Shown piece by piece: positions 15,966 to 25,655 of a DNA stretch of 64,000 nt. A model generated the notes under the pieces. It was not told where the DNA came from and searched no databases. It saw only the letters and a program-made list of their open reading frames with translations. A program made the translations under genes and the position numbers. The stretch covers positions 186,001 to 250,000 of the forward strand of contig NZ_MVJM01000002.1 in NCBI RefSeq assembly GCF_002156385.1, written 5' to 3'. Each line of letters starts with the position of its first letter. Position 1 is the stretch's first letter. This stretch comes from Halalkalibacter urbisdiaboli. GTDB lineage: Bacteria > Bacillota > Bacilli > Bacillales > Bacillaceae_D.

Positions 15966-16706
15966 ATGAATGAAACAATTCGTACAATCAAACAACACCG
16001 CTCTTACCGTGCTTATCAAAATAAGCCAGTATCACATAACGAATTAGATGCGATTATCGAATCTGCACAATGGGCTCCTTCCTGGATCCACGGCCAGCAA
16101 GTAACAATCATATCTGTTAAAGAGGAGGACAAAAAAGCAAAATTAACCGAGCTTGTCGGTAACCAAGCACATGTTGCACAAGCTCCTGTGTTTCTCGTTT
16201 TTTGTGCAGACTTTTATAGAGCCTCTCTTGCTGGTGAAACTCAAGGAAAACAGCTTCAAGCATTAGAGGATATTGATGCGCTTTTAGTTGGGGCAACTGA
16301 CGTAGGTCTCGCAATGGCCAATGCCATCACTGCAGCGGAATCCTTCGGTCTAGGTACGGTTCCAATTGGTGGGATTCGTCGTAATCCACTAGAAGTAATT
16401 GAGCTGCTTAACCTGCCCAAATACGTGATTCCTATTGCTGGACTTTGCCTCGGATATCCTGAGCATGATCCTGGTCAAAAGCCACGTATGCCAAAAGAAT
16501 TGATTCACCATCAAGAGAGCTATCAGCAGAACGTGGGAGCGCTTCTCACTGAATATGATCAAACGATGACTACATACACGAAGGAGAAAACGGGGCAAGC
16601 AGCTTCCTGGTCTGAGCGCATTTCTAGCTTTTATGAAAAGCCTTATTATAACTCCATTGCAGATATGGTAAAAAGACAAGGATTTACTTGTAAAAATTTA
16701 AAATAA
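15966..16706 (+). CDS. NfsA-type NAD(P)H-dependent nitroreductase
   Basis: Cytoplasmic FMN-dependent oxidoreductase of 246 residues, the usual length of the NfsA/FRP branch. Visible family features are the phosphate-contacting HRSYRAYQNKPV, SAQWAPSWIHGQQ, APVFLVFCADFYR, GLGTVPIGGIRRNP and GLCLGYPEHDPGQKPRMP. Such enzymes reduce nitroaromatics, quinones, flavins or, in some species, chromate. The ATG follows GAAGGGAGTG. Single gene between repeat copy D and the ABC ATPase gene, sharing a two-way terminator with it. Confidence 0.9.
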   Translation: MNETIRTIKQHRSYRAYQNKPVSHNELDAIIESAQWAPSWIHGQQVTIISVKEEDKKAKLTELVGNQAHVAQAPVFLVFCADFYRASLAGETQGKQLQALEDIDALLVGATDVGLAMANAITAAESFGLGTVPIGGIRRNPLEVIELLNLPKYVIPIAGLCLGYPEHDPGQKPRMPKELIHHQESYQQNVGALLTEYDQTMTTYTKEKTGQAASWSERISSFYEKPYYNSIADMVKRQGFTCKNLK

Positions 16707-16733
16707 TACGAGCATTTATAAGTGGTCGAATAA

Positions 16734-16773
16734 AGGGTGCTTTCAAGGACAAAGAACTCCTCGGAAGCACCCT
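16734..16773. terminator. Bidirectional terminator, nitroreductase / ABC ATPase
   Basis: AGGGTGCTT (16734-16742) pairs with AAGCACCCT (16765-16773) in the gap between two convergent genes. Both tails are only moderately T-rich. Confidence 0.7.
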
Positions 16774-16778
16774 TCTAT

Positions 16779-17612
16779 TTAACCAACCGTTAAAGCCTCT
16801 CGCTTTGTTATTAAACAGCGCCCTTTTCCATGAGGAATACAAAGTGGTGTGCCAAAAAGTGGGTCGGTGGACACCTGACATTCCATATCAAACACATCTT
16901 TTACCATATTACAATTGATAACCTCCTCAGGCTTCCCTTGTGCAAACACCTTTCCATCTTTAATCGCAACAATGTTATGAGCATATCGACAAGCTAGGTT
17001 TAAATCATGTAATACCATTACTATCGTCCGTTGCTCTTGGTCGTTTAATTCAAACAATAAATCTAATATTTCAATCTGATGAGTCATATCTAAATATGTG
17101 GTTGGCTCATCTAAAAGCAATACATCCGTATCTTGTGCTAACGTCATCGCAATCCATGCCCGCTGACGCTGTCCGCCAGATAATTGATTAACAGGATGAT
17201 TTTGCAAATCTGCTAGTCCTGTAGATTGAATAGCTTGATTCACTTTTTTTTCATCTTCTCTCGACCACTGCTTTAGCCAAGATTGATGCGGATAACGTCC
17301 GTGCTTCACAAGCTGATGAACGGTTAGCCCTTCCGGAGATACTGGTGACTGTGGTAAAATCGCAAGTTTTTTTGCCATTGTTCTTGAATTCATACTTGAA
17401 ATTTCTTTTCCTTCTAATAAAACTGCACCAGAGACTGGTTTTAAGAGGCGAGCAACTGAACGTAATAACGTTGACTTTCCACATCCATTTGCACCGACAA
17501 AAACAGTGATCTCACCTTTTGGAATGTCTAAGTCTAGTTCCTTAATTATTAATGATTCCCCATAACCAAGTGACAATGATTGAACAGAGATAGTTTGTTG
17601 CACCTTTAACAT
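16779..17612 (-). CDS. Iron-siderophore ABC transporter ATP-binding protein (FhuC/FecE type)
   Basis: ATPase subunit of an iron-chelate importer, 277 residues. Walker A is GANGCGKST, the signature LSGGQRQRAWIAM, Walker B DVLLLDEPTTYLD and the switch His in LHDLN. The class is recognised by GRYPHQSW and QLVKHGRYP, typical of siderophore/cobalamin importers. A Fur box lies about 40 nt upstream of the start, which supports iron-regulated siderophore uptake. No permease or binding protein is adjacent, so it probably serves systems encoded elsewhere, as the YusV/FpbN-type shared ATPase does in Bacillus. Confidence 0.9.
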   Translation of the reverse strand: MLKVQQTISVQSLSLGYGESLIIKELDLDIPKGEITVFVGANGCGKSTLLRSVARLLKPVSGAVLLEGKEISSMNSRTMAKKLAILPQSPVSPEGLTVHQLVKHGRYPHQSWLKQWSREDEKKVNQAIQSTGLADLQNHPVNQLSGGQRQRAWIAMTLAQDTDVLLLDEPTTYLDMTHQIEILDLLFELNDQEQRTIVMVLHDLNLACRYAHNIVAIKDGKVFAQGKPEEVINCNMVKDVFDMECQVSTDPLFGTPLCIPHGKGRCLITKREALTVG

Positions 17613-17649
17613 CCTCCTATTTTACCTTTTGTCTCAACCTAAACAGAAA

Positions 17650-17664
17650 ACGATATTCATTCTC
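17650..17664 (-). promoter_or_regulatory. Fur box upstream of the siderophore ATPase gene
   Basis: Minus strand TGAGAATGAATATCG fits the Bacillus 7-1-7 Fur box TGATAAT-N-ATTATCA at 11 of 14 fixed positions. It implies repression when iron is plentiful. Confidence 0.7.
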
Positions 17665-17708
17665 AATTAAGTGTAAGGGAATATCTGATTACTGTCAATA
17701 AAAGAAAA

Positions 17709-17751
17709 GTAGGTGAACAAAAAGGCGAAAAACCTCATCCCGGTCACCTAC
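17709..17751. repeat. Inverted repeat between Fur box and copy E
   Basis: GTAGGTGA (17709-17716) and TCACCTAC (17744-17751) form the base of a stem with a smaller AGG/CCT pairing inside. No gene is associated; function not evident. Confidence 0.4.
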
Positions 17752-17807
17752 ATAAAAGACAACTATCTACAAGAGAATGTGAAAATAAGCTCTATCATTG
17801 AAGCAAT

Positions 17808-17834
17808 TGAAAAAGGGAAAAGCCCCCTTTTTCA
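17808..17834. repeat. Intergenic repeat hairpin, copy E (terminator of meaB)
   Basis: TGAAAAAGGG (17808-17817) pairs with CCCTTTTTCA (17825-17834), and the right side continues with GTGCCCTCCT as in the hairpins of copies A and B. TTGAAGCAAT just before it also matches the edge of copy A. It lies right after the meaB stop codon and should act as its terminator. Confidence 0.7.
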
Positions 17835-17845
17835 GTGCCCTCCTA

Positions 17846-18853
17846 TCATTCGCCTTGTTGTCGTCGTTCATACTCTTTCAGTAATGTACTGGCAGCCTCT
17901 ATTACTGTCTTTTTTTCCGATTTTATATCGTTATAAGCGTTAGGCAGTAGTTTTTTTACTTTCTCATCTTCGTAAAATCGTGAAAGTAACTCTATTTCTA
18001 TTAATTCATTTAACCATTTAATCCATTGTTCTTTCCGTTTAGAAGCGAACTGATTTGTTCGTTTTAGGCTCTCAATATTATGTTTTATCGTATCCCAAAG
18101 CTCCGTGATTCCTTCACCAGTTAATGCAGAAACAGCAAGTGCTTTCGCATTTTTCCCTTTACTTATCGATAGCTTTAGCGTTTCGTTTACATGCTCTGTC
18201 AATTGTACCGCTCTTTCTATATTTTCACCATCAGCCTTAGTGACAGCTACCATGTCGGCTAATTCTATAATCCCCTTCTTTAAGTTCTGTAGATCATCAC
18301 CAGCTCCAGTTATCATTAGTAGAATTAAAAAGTCAACCAACGCCTCAACCATTACTTCACTTTGACCGACCCCAACTGTTTCGATTATGACGATTTGATA
18401 ACCAGCTGCCTCGCATACATACATTGATTCTCTCGTTTTTCTTGCAACTCCGCCTAAAGCTCCTCGTGATGCAGTCGGTCGAATATAAGAATTTGGGTGC
18501 TTCACAAGTTCTTCCATTCTTGTTTTATCTCCAAGGATACTTCCATAGTTAACCGTGCTAGATGGGTCTATTGCTAGAACGGCTACCTTATAGCCTTTTT
18601 CACATAAATAAAGTCCTAGCCTTTCAATTAGTGAGCTTTTTCCAACACCTGGCGCCCCTGTTATCCCAATACGAATTGATTGACCTGTATAAGGCATAAG
18701 TTCCGATAAAACGTGCTCAGCTATCATGCGATGATGTGCCGCGCCACTTTCAATTAAGGTAATCGCTTGTGCCAAAATTACACGCTCTTTATTTAAAACA
18801 CCTTGAACATAATCGTCTACTGTCAGCTGTTTTCGACGAGGATACTCCATCAT
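17846..18853 (-). CDS. meaB: Methylmalonyl-CoA mutase-associated GTPase MeaB
   Basis: G3E-family GTPase of 335 residues that protects and reloads the B12 cofactor of methylmalonyl-CoA mutase. Walker A is GAPGVGKSS; other G-protein blocks are VLAIDPSSTVNYGSILGDKTRM, IIETVGVGQSE and the base-specificity AVTKADG (TKAD). GRALGGVA-like TASRGALGGVARKT, the MeaB/ArgK hallmark, is present. The start ATG pair at 18853 follows GGGAGGATGA. It is the last gene of the carboxylase-mutA-mutB-meaB operon, 76 nt after mutB, and ends at repeat copy E. Confidence 0.95.
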   Translation of the reverse strand: MMEYPRRKQLTVDDYVQGVLNKERVILAQAITLIESGAAHHRMIAEHVLSELMPYTGQSIRIGITGAPGVGKSSLIERLGLYLCEKGYKVAVLAIDPSSTVNYGSILGDKTRMEELVKHPNSYIRPTASRGALGGVARKTRESMYVCEAAGYQIVIIETVGVGQSEVMVEALVDFLILLMITGAGDDLQNLKKGIIELADMVAVTKADGENIERAVQLTEHVNETLKLSISKGKNAKALAVSALTGEGITELWDTIKHNIESLKRTNQFASKRKEQWIKWLNELIEIELLSRFYEDEKVKKLLPNAYNDIKSEKKTVIEAASTLLKEYERRQQGE

Positions 18854-18929
18854 TCATCCTCCCACTTTTTTAAGAAAAGGAGAAATCTTTCTCACTGCTA
18901 ATAATTTTTCTATTTATTCGTTATTACTC

Positions 18930-21035
18930 TTAGAACAACCTTTTTCCTAGTTCTTCTAAAATAGTTTTGGCGGCATCAGGAATGACCGTTCCCGGTCCAA
19001 AAATAGCGCTTGCGCCATGTTCATGCAGCCAAGTATAGTCCTGTTTCGGAATAACACCGCCAACAACTACAAGGATATCTTCCCTCCCGCTATTTTTCAG
19101 TTCACCTATCACTTGTGGAAGCAAGGTTTTATGTCCTGCCGCTAACGAGCTGATCCCTAATATATGGACATCGTTTTCAACCGCTTGTAATACAGCTTCT
19201 TTAGGCGTTTGAAACAATGGGCCAATATCTACATCAAAACCGAAATCAGCAAACGCCGTAGCAACTACCTTTGCCCCACGATCATGCCCATCCTGACCTA
19301 ACTTTGCAATCATTATTCTTGGACGTCGACCTTCCTGTTCAGTAAATGACTGAGTTAATTGTTTAATGCTTTTAATCGCCAGCTGTTCCTTAAATTCCGA
19401 TGAGTAAACCCCCATTATCGATTGATTATTAGCCTTAAAACGACCAACCACTTTCTCGTAGGCAGTAGTAATTTCACCTAGTGTAGCACGACATCTTGCT
19501 GCTTCTATAGCATAATCAAGTAAGTTTCCTTTATTTTGTTCTGCAGCATTTGTGAGTGTTAATAATGCTGACTCTACTTTTTTAAAGTCTCGCCTCTCTT
19601 TAAGCTGCTGCAAACGTGTGATTTGTGCTTCCTTTACTTTGGTTGGATGAATTTGTAAAATGTCCAACGGTTCTTCTTCACTTTCATGCTGGTAACAGTT
19701 TACTCCAACTATTCTTTCTCGTGTTGAATCAATCTGAGCCTGTCTTCTTGCGGCAGCTTCTTCAATGCGTCGTTTCGGTAGTCCAAGCTCTACAGCCTTT
19801 GCCATCCCACCTAGTGCCTCAATTTCCTCAAGATGTCCAGCTGCCTTTTCAATTAATTGCTCGGTTAACACTTCTAGATAATAGGAGCCTCCTAAAGGAT
19901 CAACAACATCGGTTATTCCCGTTTCATGCTGTAAGAATAACTGCGTATTCCTAGCAATTCTTGCAGAGAAATCGGAAGGCAGTGCCATTGCTTCATCAAG
20001 AGCGTTTGTATGCAGTGATTGCGTTTGGCCAAATGCTGCTGCCATTGCTTCAATACATGTTCGGATAACATTATTAAACGGATCATGAGCACTTAAACTC
20101 CAGCCTGACGTTTGTGAATGAGTACGTAAAGCAAGACTTTTATCGTTTTTCGGGTTAAAATCTTTCATTAGCCTAGCCCACATAAGGCGAGCAGCACGCA
20201 GTTTTGCAACCTCCATAAAATGATTCATTCCAATTGCCCAAAAAAATGACATTCGAGGTGCAAACGAATCGATGTCTAACCCAGCATCAAGCCCGGTTTT
20301 TACATATTCCAGCCCATTTGCCAATGTGTAGGCTAATTCAAGGTCCGCTGTAGCACCAGCTTCATGCAGATGATAGCCTGAAACACTAATACAATTAAAT
20401 TTCGGCATTTGTTTTGATGTAAATCTAAATATATCAGCTATCAGTTTTAACGATGCCTTAGGAGGGTAAATATACGTATTTCGAACGATATACTCTTTTA
20501 ATATATCATTTTGAATTGTCCCCTGAAGCTGTTCCCTTTTTACCCCTTGCTCCTCTGCTGCCACAATATAAAAGGCCATAATTGGTAAGACTGCTCCATT
20601 CATTGTCATTGATACCGACATTTTATCTAATGGAATCCCCTCAAATAATCGCTTCATGTCTTCAACTGAATCAATAGCAACTCCTGCTTTCCCTACGTCG
20701 GCTTCTACACGTGGATGATCAGAGTCATAGCCGCGATGTGTTGCTAAGTCAAAAGCAATGGATAATCCTTTTTGCCCAGAAGCAAGATTCTGCAGAAAAA
20801 ATGCGTTACTTTCTTCTGCAGTCGAAAAGCCAGCATATTGCCTAATCGTCCATGGTTTTCGTTTATACATTGCAGGATAAGGACCTCGAAAAAATGGTAC
20901 CATTCCTGAAAGATAATCTAAATGTTTTAAGTCTGTGATATCATTGCAAGTGTAATACGTTTTTGGATGTACAGAATGAGTCTGAAGCTGTTTTAGGTTT
21001 GGAAAAGCAATTGTTGAAAAATCAGGTACGTTCAT
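18930..21035 (-). CDS. mutB: Methylmalonyl-CoA mutase large (catalytic) subunit
   Basis: Adenosylcobalamin-dependent enzyme that interconverts (R)-methylmalonyl-CoA and succinyl-CoA; 701 residues. The substrate barrel begins with [14 protein letters not shown] and includes [18 protein letters not shown]-type [11 protein letters not shown] and [15 protein letters not shown]. The C-terminal B12 domain has the base-off motif DGHDRG at about residue 582 (His 584), then GPLFQTP and GGVIP. The ATG at 21035 is chosen because GAGGAGGG sits 7 nt before it; that places the first 14 nt inside mutA, implying translational coupling. A longer reading from 21086 is not supported by homology or a ribosome site. 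Partner: mutA upstream. Confidence 0.96.
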   Translation of the reverse strand: MNVPDFSTIAFPNLKQLQTHSVHPKTYYTCNDITDLKHLDYLSGMVPFFRGPYPAMYKRKPWTIRQYAGFSTAEESNAFFLQNLASGQKGLSIAFDLATHRGYDSDHPRVEADVGKAGVAIDSVEDMKRLFEGIPLDKMSVSMTMNGAVLPIMAFYIVAAEEQGVKREQLQGTIQNDILKEYIVRNTYIYPPKASLKLIADIFRFTSKQMPKFNCISVSGYHLHEAGATADLELAYTLANGLEYVKTGLDAGLDIDSFAPRMSFFWAIGMNHFMEVAKLRAARLMWARLMKDFNPKNDKSLALRTHSQTSGWSLSAHDPFNNVIRTCIEAMAAAFGQTQSLHTNALDEAMALPSDFSARIARNTQLFLQHETGITDVVDPLGGSYYLEVLTEQLIEKAAGHLEEIEALGGMAKAVELGLPKRRIEEAAARRQAQIDSTRERIVGVNCYQHESEEEPLDILQIHPTKVKEAQITRLQQLKERRDFKKVESALLTLTNAAEQNKGNLLDYAIEAARCRATLGEITTAYEKVVGRFKANNQSIMGVYSSEFKEQLAIKSIKQLTQSFTEQEGRRPRIMIAKLGQDGHDRGAKVVATAFADFGFDVDIGPLFQTPKEAVLQAVENDVHILGISSLAAGHKTLLPQVIGELKNSGREDILVVVGGVIPKQDYTWLHEHGASAIFGPGTVIPDAAKTILEELGKRLF

Positions 21036-23007
21036 CACTACCCTCCTCAATCCACTCGAGCATTTCCGATAATAACTGAACAGCATTGGAGTATTTTGTT
21101 ATAGACTCTTGAATCCCTACTACTTTTAATTGGTTGACTAACGAGCCAGTTGCACCAGTGACATAGATTTTACGACCTTTAGTCAATGGTGAAGCTTCTT
21201 TCATTTCCTTTATAAATGATTTATAGCTTTCATTCTTACCACACAATATAATTAAAACGTGGCTGGACATCTGCATAAAAGTAGCTGAATGCTTATGATT
21301 GATGACAACCTCAAATCCACCTGCACTCAGTAAATCATGGACAAATTCATACCGACTTTGTATTTCAGCTTTTTCATCAAGTAAGAGGAGTGAAGCATGT
21401 GGCTTCTTCCCGTTTTTCTTTTCGTAGGTTCTACTTTTCTCAATTAGTCTATCAAAGGACTGTCCCCAACTTCGAGAAGCGATCGGGGTAATCGTTGTTT
21501 GACAGCTAGAATGTCGTAATAACTTCGTAAGCTTTGAAAAGTATATACCCTTTTCGACTGCTTCTTCCACTTCATTGAATGTTTCAATGCTTTCATGAAA
21601 CTCCACATTCAATGTTGGCTCCTCTACTTGAGCATTCGTCTGCCTATGAGCTTCTCGCTCTGTTTCGGTAACATACCGATTCGTTCCAATGATAATTTGC
21701 CGAAGGTGTTCTATGTCTGCCTGCTTTTTTTTCCACTCTTCATCAACCCATGCTTGCGGAATTCCTTTTTTGAGCGCAGTTGACATTCCCCCTTCCTTTT
21801 CAATGCTCTGAAATCGCCTCCACGCAGCTCTCGCCATATCTTCTGTTAACCTTTCTACAAACCATGCCCCTCCTATCGGATCAACGACGTGACCAAATTG
21901 TGCTTCTTCTCTCAATATTAATAACGTATTTCGAGCAATTCGTTGTGAAAAATTAGTCTTTTTCTTCACTTTTTTATCAAATGGTTCAATATGAATACTA
22001 TTAGATCCACCCAGTAAAGCAGCAAAGGCCTCTGTTGTTCCCCTTAGTATATTGAGATAGGGATCGGACATCATTTGGGTAAAACTAGACGCTTCTGCGT
22101 GAATAAATATTTTTTGTCCTTCTTCTGTCGCTCCGAATTCCTTCATGATTGCTGCCCAAAGTACTCTAACACTACGAAATTTGGCAATTTCTGCAAAAAA
22201 ATCAGTCCCTACCGGTATAGAAAACACAATGGAACGACCAGCATCAGTTGCTGTGACACCTCGCTTTATCAGCTCAGCCACATACTCAACACCAGTAGCT
22301 AATGAAAAGGCAATCTCATCAACAGGAGATGCACCACCGTTGTGATAGATATGACTATGGACTAGGACGGTTTTAACTTGTGGTATTTGCTCTAATGCCC
22401 ACTTTACCCCCTTTGCCATTTCATCATAAAGCATGGGAAATGAACGGTCTACCACCCCAATTTCCACCAATTGCTGAAGAGGATCTTGTGCAACAATCCC
22501 TTTTAATGCACTAATAGATTCTCCTCTTTCCTTAGCCACCGACATCATCGCAGCAAGAATCGGTAAGAATTTCTCTCTCGTGTTGAAATGAATTGGCTTC
22601 GCTGTTAATGGAATGTCTCGAAACAATTCTCGGACGTCCCTTATATGATTGATGACATTCTTTTTTAAAGGATCTATATGATATACATCCTGCCCCTTTC
22701 CGAATGATTTTTTAGCTAATTTATTTATTTTATTCGCCGAGTTAGCACTTAGCTTCTGACTAATCAACCATTGATTTCGCCTCGAATCCGTTCCCCGTAA
22801 AAAAGGATACACTCCAGGGATTTGTTCATTCAGCTGTTGAAATCGTTTTTGATAAAGCGGTTGAATCACTAATCCTCCGGCCTTTTTTGTCAATAATGTC
22901 TCGATGCTATTCCCGTCTAATGATTTCAAAGCTTCTTGCTGCCACTCTTCAAAAGTCGGGACTGGAAACTCACAAAATGTCAAAAGGCGTTGCCTCGGTT
23001 TTTCCAT
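21022..23007 (-). CDS. mutA: Methylmalonyl-CoA mutase small subunit
   Basis: Non-catalytic partner subunit of the heterodimeric mutase, 661 residues. It retains the barrel fold ([46 protein letters not shown]) but its C-terminal domain lacks the DxHxxG cobalamin motif present in mutB, as expected for small subunits. An unusual leader precedes it: the purine-rich ribosome binding site is 22 nt from the ATG, with a 15-nt perfect hairpin in between that brings them together. The gene starts 44 nt after the carboxylase gene and overlaps mutB by 14 nt. Confidence 0.95.
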   Translation of the reverse strand: MEKPRQRLLTFCEFPVPTFEEWQQEALKSLDGNSIETLLTKKAGGLVIQPLYQKRFQQLNEQIPGVYPFLRGTDSRRNQWLISQKLSANSANKINKLAKKSFGKGQDVYHIDPLKKNVINHIRDVRELFRDIPLTAKPIHFNTREKFLPILAAMMSVAKERGESISALKGIVAQDPLQQLVEIGVVDRSFPMLYDEMAKGVKWALEQIPQVKTVLVHSHIYHNGGASPVDEIAFSLATGVEYVAELIKRGVTATDAGRSIVFSIPVGTDFFAEIAKFRSVRVLWAAIMKEFGATEEGQKIFIHAEASSFTQMMSDPYLNILRGTTEAFAALLGGSNSIHIEPFDKKVKKKTNFSQRIARNTLLILREEAQFGHVVDPIGGAWFVERLTEDMARAAWRRFQSIEKEGGMSTALKKGIPQAWVDEEWKKKQADIEHLRQIIIGTNRYVTETEREAHRQTNAQVEEPTLNVEFHESIETFNEVEEAVEKGIYFSKLTKLLRHSSCQTTITPIASRSWGQSFDRLIEKSRTYEKKNGKKPHASLLLLDEKAEIQSRYEFVHDLLSAGGFEVVINHKHSATFMQMSSHVLIILCGKNESYKSFIKEMKEASPLTKGRKIYVTGATGSLVNQLKVVGIQESITKYSNAVQLLSEMLEWIEEGSDERT

Positions 23008-23038
23008 TTTGACGCGGTAAAGTACCGCTCCCCCCTTC
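23008..23038 (-). promoter_or_regulatory. Hairpin-bridged ribosome binding site of mutA
   Basis: On the minus strand AAGGGGGGA (23038-23030) is followed by the hairpin GCGGTA-CTT-TACCGC (23028-23014) and then GTCAAA before the ATG at 23007. Folding the hairpin shortens the ribosome-site-to-start distance from about 22 to about 7 nt. No alternative in-frame start codon lies nearer to the site. Confidence 0.65.
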
Positions 23039-23051
23039 CTACTGTCATGGA

Positions 23052-24587
23052 TTAAAGTGGCATATTCCCATGTTTTTTTGGTGGTAGCTGTTTCTTTTTA
23101 AAACGGAGGATGTCTAACGCATCGATAAGTGCTTTTCTCGTATCTCTAGGATCTATAATGTCGTCGACCATACCATTAGCTGCTGCAATATATGGATTTG
23201 CAAAACGGCTACGATATTCTGCAACCTTCTGAGCTCTTACCTTTTCAGGGTGCTTACTACTAGCTAGTTCCTTTGCGTAAATAATGGTAGCTGCTCCTTC
23301 GGGTCCCATAACGGCAATCTCAGCTTGTGGCCATGCATATACTAAATCTGCGCCAATTGCTTTTGAATTTAATGCGACATATGCACCGCCAAATGCCTTC
23401 CGCAAAATAACCGTAATCTTCGGAACAGTTGCTTCCGAGTATGCATAAAGGATTTTCGCACCATGACGGATAATCCCATTATGCTCCTGCTGTACACCAG
23501 GAATGAAGCCACTAACATCCTCAAATGTTACGATCGGTATATTAAAGCAATCACAAAATCTAATAAACCGTGCACATTTATCTGAGGAATGGATATCTAG
23601 TCCTCCTGCTAATGTTTTTGGATTATTTGCTACAAAACCAACTGTTTCTCCTTCCATTCTCCCAAAGCCAACGACAATATTTTTCGCAAACTTCGAATGA
23701 ACCTCCATAAACTCCTTATCATCAACGACTTTGATAATTACATCACGAACATCATATATTTTTGTCCCATCCTCCGGGACAATATCAAGTAACTCATGTA
23801 CCCGCTCCTCTCTTTCCTTTACCTCCATCGGCCCTACCTTAGATGCCTTCTCTTCAGAGTTCGAAGGAAGAAATTTTACTAGACGACGCACCTCTTTTAA
23901 CACACTGTTCTCAGACGCTCCTAAAAAATGGGCATTCCCGCTAATTGAGGCGTGGACCTCTGCTCCACCAAGCTGTTCGCTGTTGATTTTTTCCCCAGTA
24001 ACGCTTTCGATCACTTTTGGACCTGTAATATACATCTGACTTGTTTGTTCAACCATGAAAACAAAATCGGTTAACGCAGGTGAATAAACGGCCCCTCCTG
24101 CACACGGCCCCATAATAACGGAGATTTGTGGAATAACACCCGAAGCTATTGCATTTAGATAAAAAATCTGACCGTAACCATCAAGAGAAAGGACCCCTTC
24201 CTGAATTCTCGCCCCTCCTGAATCACTAAGACCAATGATGGGGGCTCTTGTATTTAATGCCAAATTCATAACATGAACAATTTTTTTAGCATGAACCTCC
24301 CCTAGCGCACCTCCAAAAACGGTAAAATCCTGGGCATATAAAAAAATTCTCTTTCCAGCAATTTTCCCATAACCTGTCACAACTCCCTCGCCAGGAGCAG
24401 AAGCTTTTAAACCTTCCATAAACGGGTTTAATTCAACAAAGCTCCCTTCATCTACTAGCAGATCAATACGCTCTCTTGCCGTATGTTTTCCTCGTTCATA
24501 TTGATTTTGGATGCGGTCTGGCCCACCTCCTAGTTTTAACTGTTCACGACGAACTTCCATTTGATTAATGTGATCAAAGATATCCAT
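23052..24587 (-). CDS. Acyl-CoA carboxylase carboxyltransferase (propionyl-CoA carboxylase beta)
   Basis: Carboxyltransferase subunit of 511 residues that moves CO2 from carboxybiotin to propionyl-CoA, giving methylmalonyl-CoA for the mutase; the same fold serves in methylmalonyl-CoA decarboxylase. N-terminal half: GVVTGYGKIAGKRIFLYAQD, LSDSGGARIQEG, ISVIMGPCAGGAVYSPAL. C-terminal half: FVANNPKTLAGGLD, FEDVSGFIPGVQQE, LRKAFGGAYVAL, WPQAEIAVMGPEGA. Start ATG follows AGAGAGGAG. First gene of the operon ending with meaB. A biotin carboxylase/carrier subunit is not in the window and must be encoded elsewhere. Confidence 0.93.
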   Translation of the reverse strand: MDIFDHINQMEVRREQLKLGGGPDRIQNQYERGKHTARERIDLLVDEGSFVELNPFMEGLKASAPGEGVVTGYGKIAGKRIFLYAQDFTVFGGALGEVHAKKIVHVMNLALNTRAPIIGLSDSGGARIQEGVLSLDGYGQIFYLNAIASGVIPQISVIMGPCAGGAVYSPALTDFVFMVEQTSQMYITGPKVIESVTGEKINSEQLGGAEVHASISGNAHFLGASENSVLKEVRRLVKFLPSNSEEKASKVGPMEVKEREERVHELLDIVPEDGTKIYDVRDVIIKVVDDKEFMEVHSKFAKNIVVGFGRMEGETVGFVANNPKTLAGGLDIHSSDKCARFIRFCDCFNIPIVTFEDVSGFIPGVQQEHNGIIRHGAKILYAYSEATVPKITVILRKAFGGAYVALNSKAIGADLVYAWPQAEIAVMGPEGAATIIYAKELASSKHPEKVRAQKVAEYRSRFANPYIAAANGMVDDIIDPRDTRKALIDALDILRFKKKQLPPKKHGNMPL

Positions 24588-24819
24588 AAATGTACTCCTC
24601 TCTTTACATATAAAATGTATGAAAATGAGGCCAACTTATATTCTTTGAAACAAATCAATGGTGAATCTATTTATTGAATTAAGAATAGGGTTAAAAGTAG
24701 GGTAATAGAATGCAAGAATAGGCAGAAGATGATTTGATAACGCTTTCATTAGTGTGGTTTGTAAGAGGTTGTTTATAGGGATGAGGATAACTTGACTTAT
24801 TGTCAAGCTCCCCATTTGT
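24588..24819. other. Intergenic region upstream of the carboxylase-mutase operon
   Basis: A 232-bp AT-rich gap between two minus-strand genes. It should hold the operon promoter, but I see no confident -35/-10 pair, no strong terminator for the TetR gene and no copy of the TetR palindrome found at 25503. Confidence 0.5.
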
Positions 24820-25455
24820 TTATGAATCAACTTTTTCCTGTAAGAAAAACTTTTGATACTCTTCTTTAAGTAATGCCTCTTTTGTTAATACTGCATGCAT
24901 CACAATATCAGCATATATAAGAGCAATTTCCTGAATAGAATATTTCCCGGTATCTTTATACCATTTATACGTCCAGTTTGTCATACCAAAGATAGCCATT
25001 GATGTAATTGGGATTGGAATTTCTTTTCGAAACTCTCCAGAAAGAACGCCTTCTTCAATAATCCGAAACATAATTTCCTTATAACGTCGGCGCTTAATTT
25101 TTATCGTATGAAAATATTCTTCACTTAAATACAAAGACTCCTGATAAAAGACAGTAACATGAGGTCTGAAGAGTTCAAACATCATCACAAAAGATTTAAT
25201 TACTTCAAAGAGTCGTTCAGCAGGACTTTCATACCTTTCATAAGCATCCTGTGCTTTATCTAAGATATAGTTTATAAAAGAATCATGGATCGTGTAAAGT
25301 AGCTCATCCTTTGATTTGAAATTATGATAAAATCCACCCTTTGATGTCCCACTCGCTTGAACAATTTTATCAACCGTTACTGCATGAAAACCATTCTCTT
25401 CAAAAAGAAGGAGAGCGCTTTCAATGATTCTTTCTTTTGTAGATTTCTTGGACAT
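24820..25455 (-). CDS. TetR-family transcriptional regulator
   Basis: DNA-binding repressor of 211 residues. The N-terminal helix-turn-helix is typical: RIIESALLLFEENGFHAVTV followed by DKIVQASGTSKGGFYHNFKS. The C-terminal ligand domain resembles the FadR/acyl-CoA-responsive branch (YxxxKxxELLYTIHDSF, MAIFGMTNWTYKWY, the last common to that group). It sits just upstream of the carboxylase-mutase operon in the same direction, so an acyl-CoA signal and control of that operon are plausible but not shown. A 14-bp near-perfect palindrome lies 48 bp upstream of its own start, indicating autoregulation. Confidence 0.88.
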   Translation of the reverse strand: MSKKSTKERIIESALLLFEENGFHAVTVDKIVQASGTSKGGFYHNFKSKDELLYTIHDSFINYILDKAQDAYERYESPAERLFEVIKSFVMMFELFRPHVTVFYQESLYLSEEYFHTIKIKRRRYKEIMFRIIEEGVLSGEFRKEIPIPITSMAIFGMTNWTYKWYKDTGKYSIQEIALIYADIVMHAVLTKEALLKEEYQKFFLQEKVDS

Positions 25456-25502
25456 GTAGTTCTCTCCCTTATCTTAAACAATACACTGAAAGAATAGTTA
25501 AA

Positions 25503-25516
25503 ACCGACTAGTCAGT
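25503..25516. promoter_or_regulatory. Palindromic operator upstream of the TetR gene
   Basis: ACCGACTAGTCAGT is a 14-bp palindrome with one mismatched pair, of the ACCGACTNGTCGGT kind often bound by TetR-family repressors. It is correctly placed to overlap the regulator's own promoter. Confidence 0.6.
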
Positions 25517-25576
25517 ATTATTAGTTTATGAGAATTTTACGGAAAATTCCCACTATAGTCAATCATTTTTTTACTT

Positions 25577-25610
25577 TCATGCTGAGTAAGCGTTTCTTTA
25601 CTCAGCATGA
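25577..25610. repeat. 13-bp perfect inverted repeat
   Basis: TCATGCTGAGTAA (25577-25589) and TTACTCAGCATGA (25598-25610) with an 8-nt loop. It lies 46 nt downstream of the FapA-like stop codon, but neither strand has a T tract after the stem in the needed direction, so it may be an mRNA 3'-end stabiliser or a protein site. Confidence 0.55.
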
Positions 25611-25655
25611 GGATAGTTAAGTGATAGAATCATAACGCTCTTATCCTATATTGTA

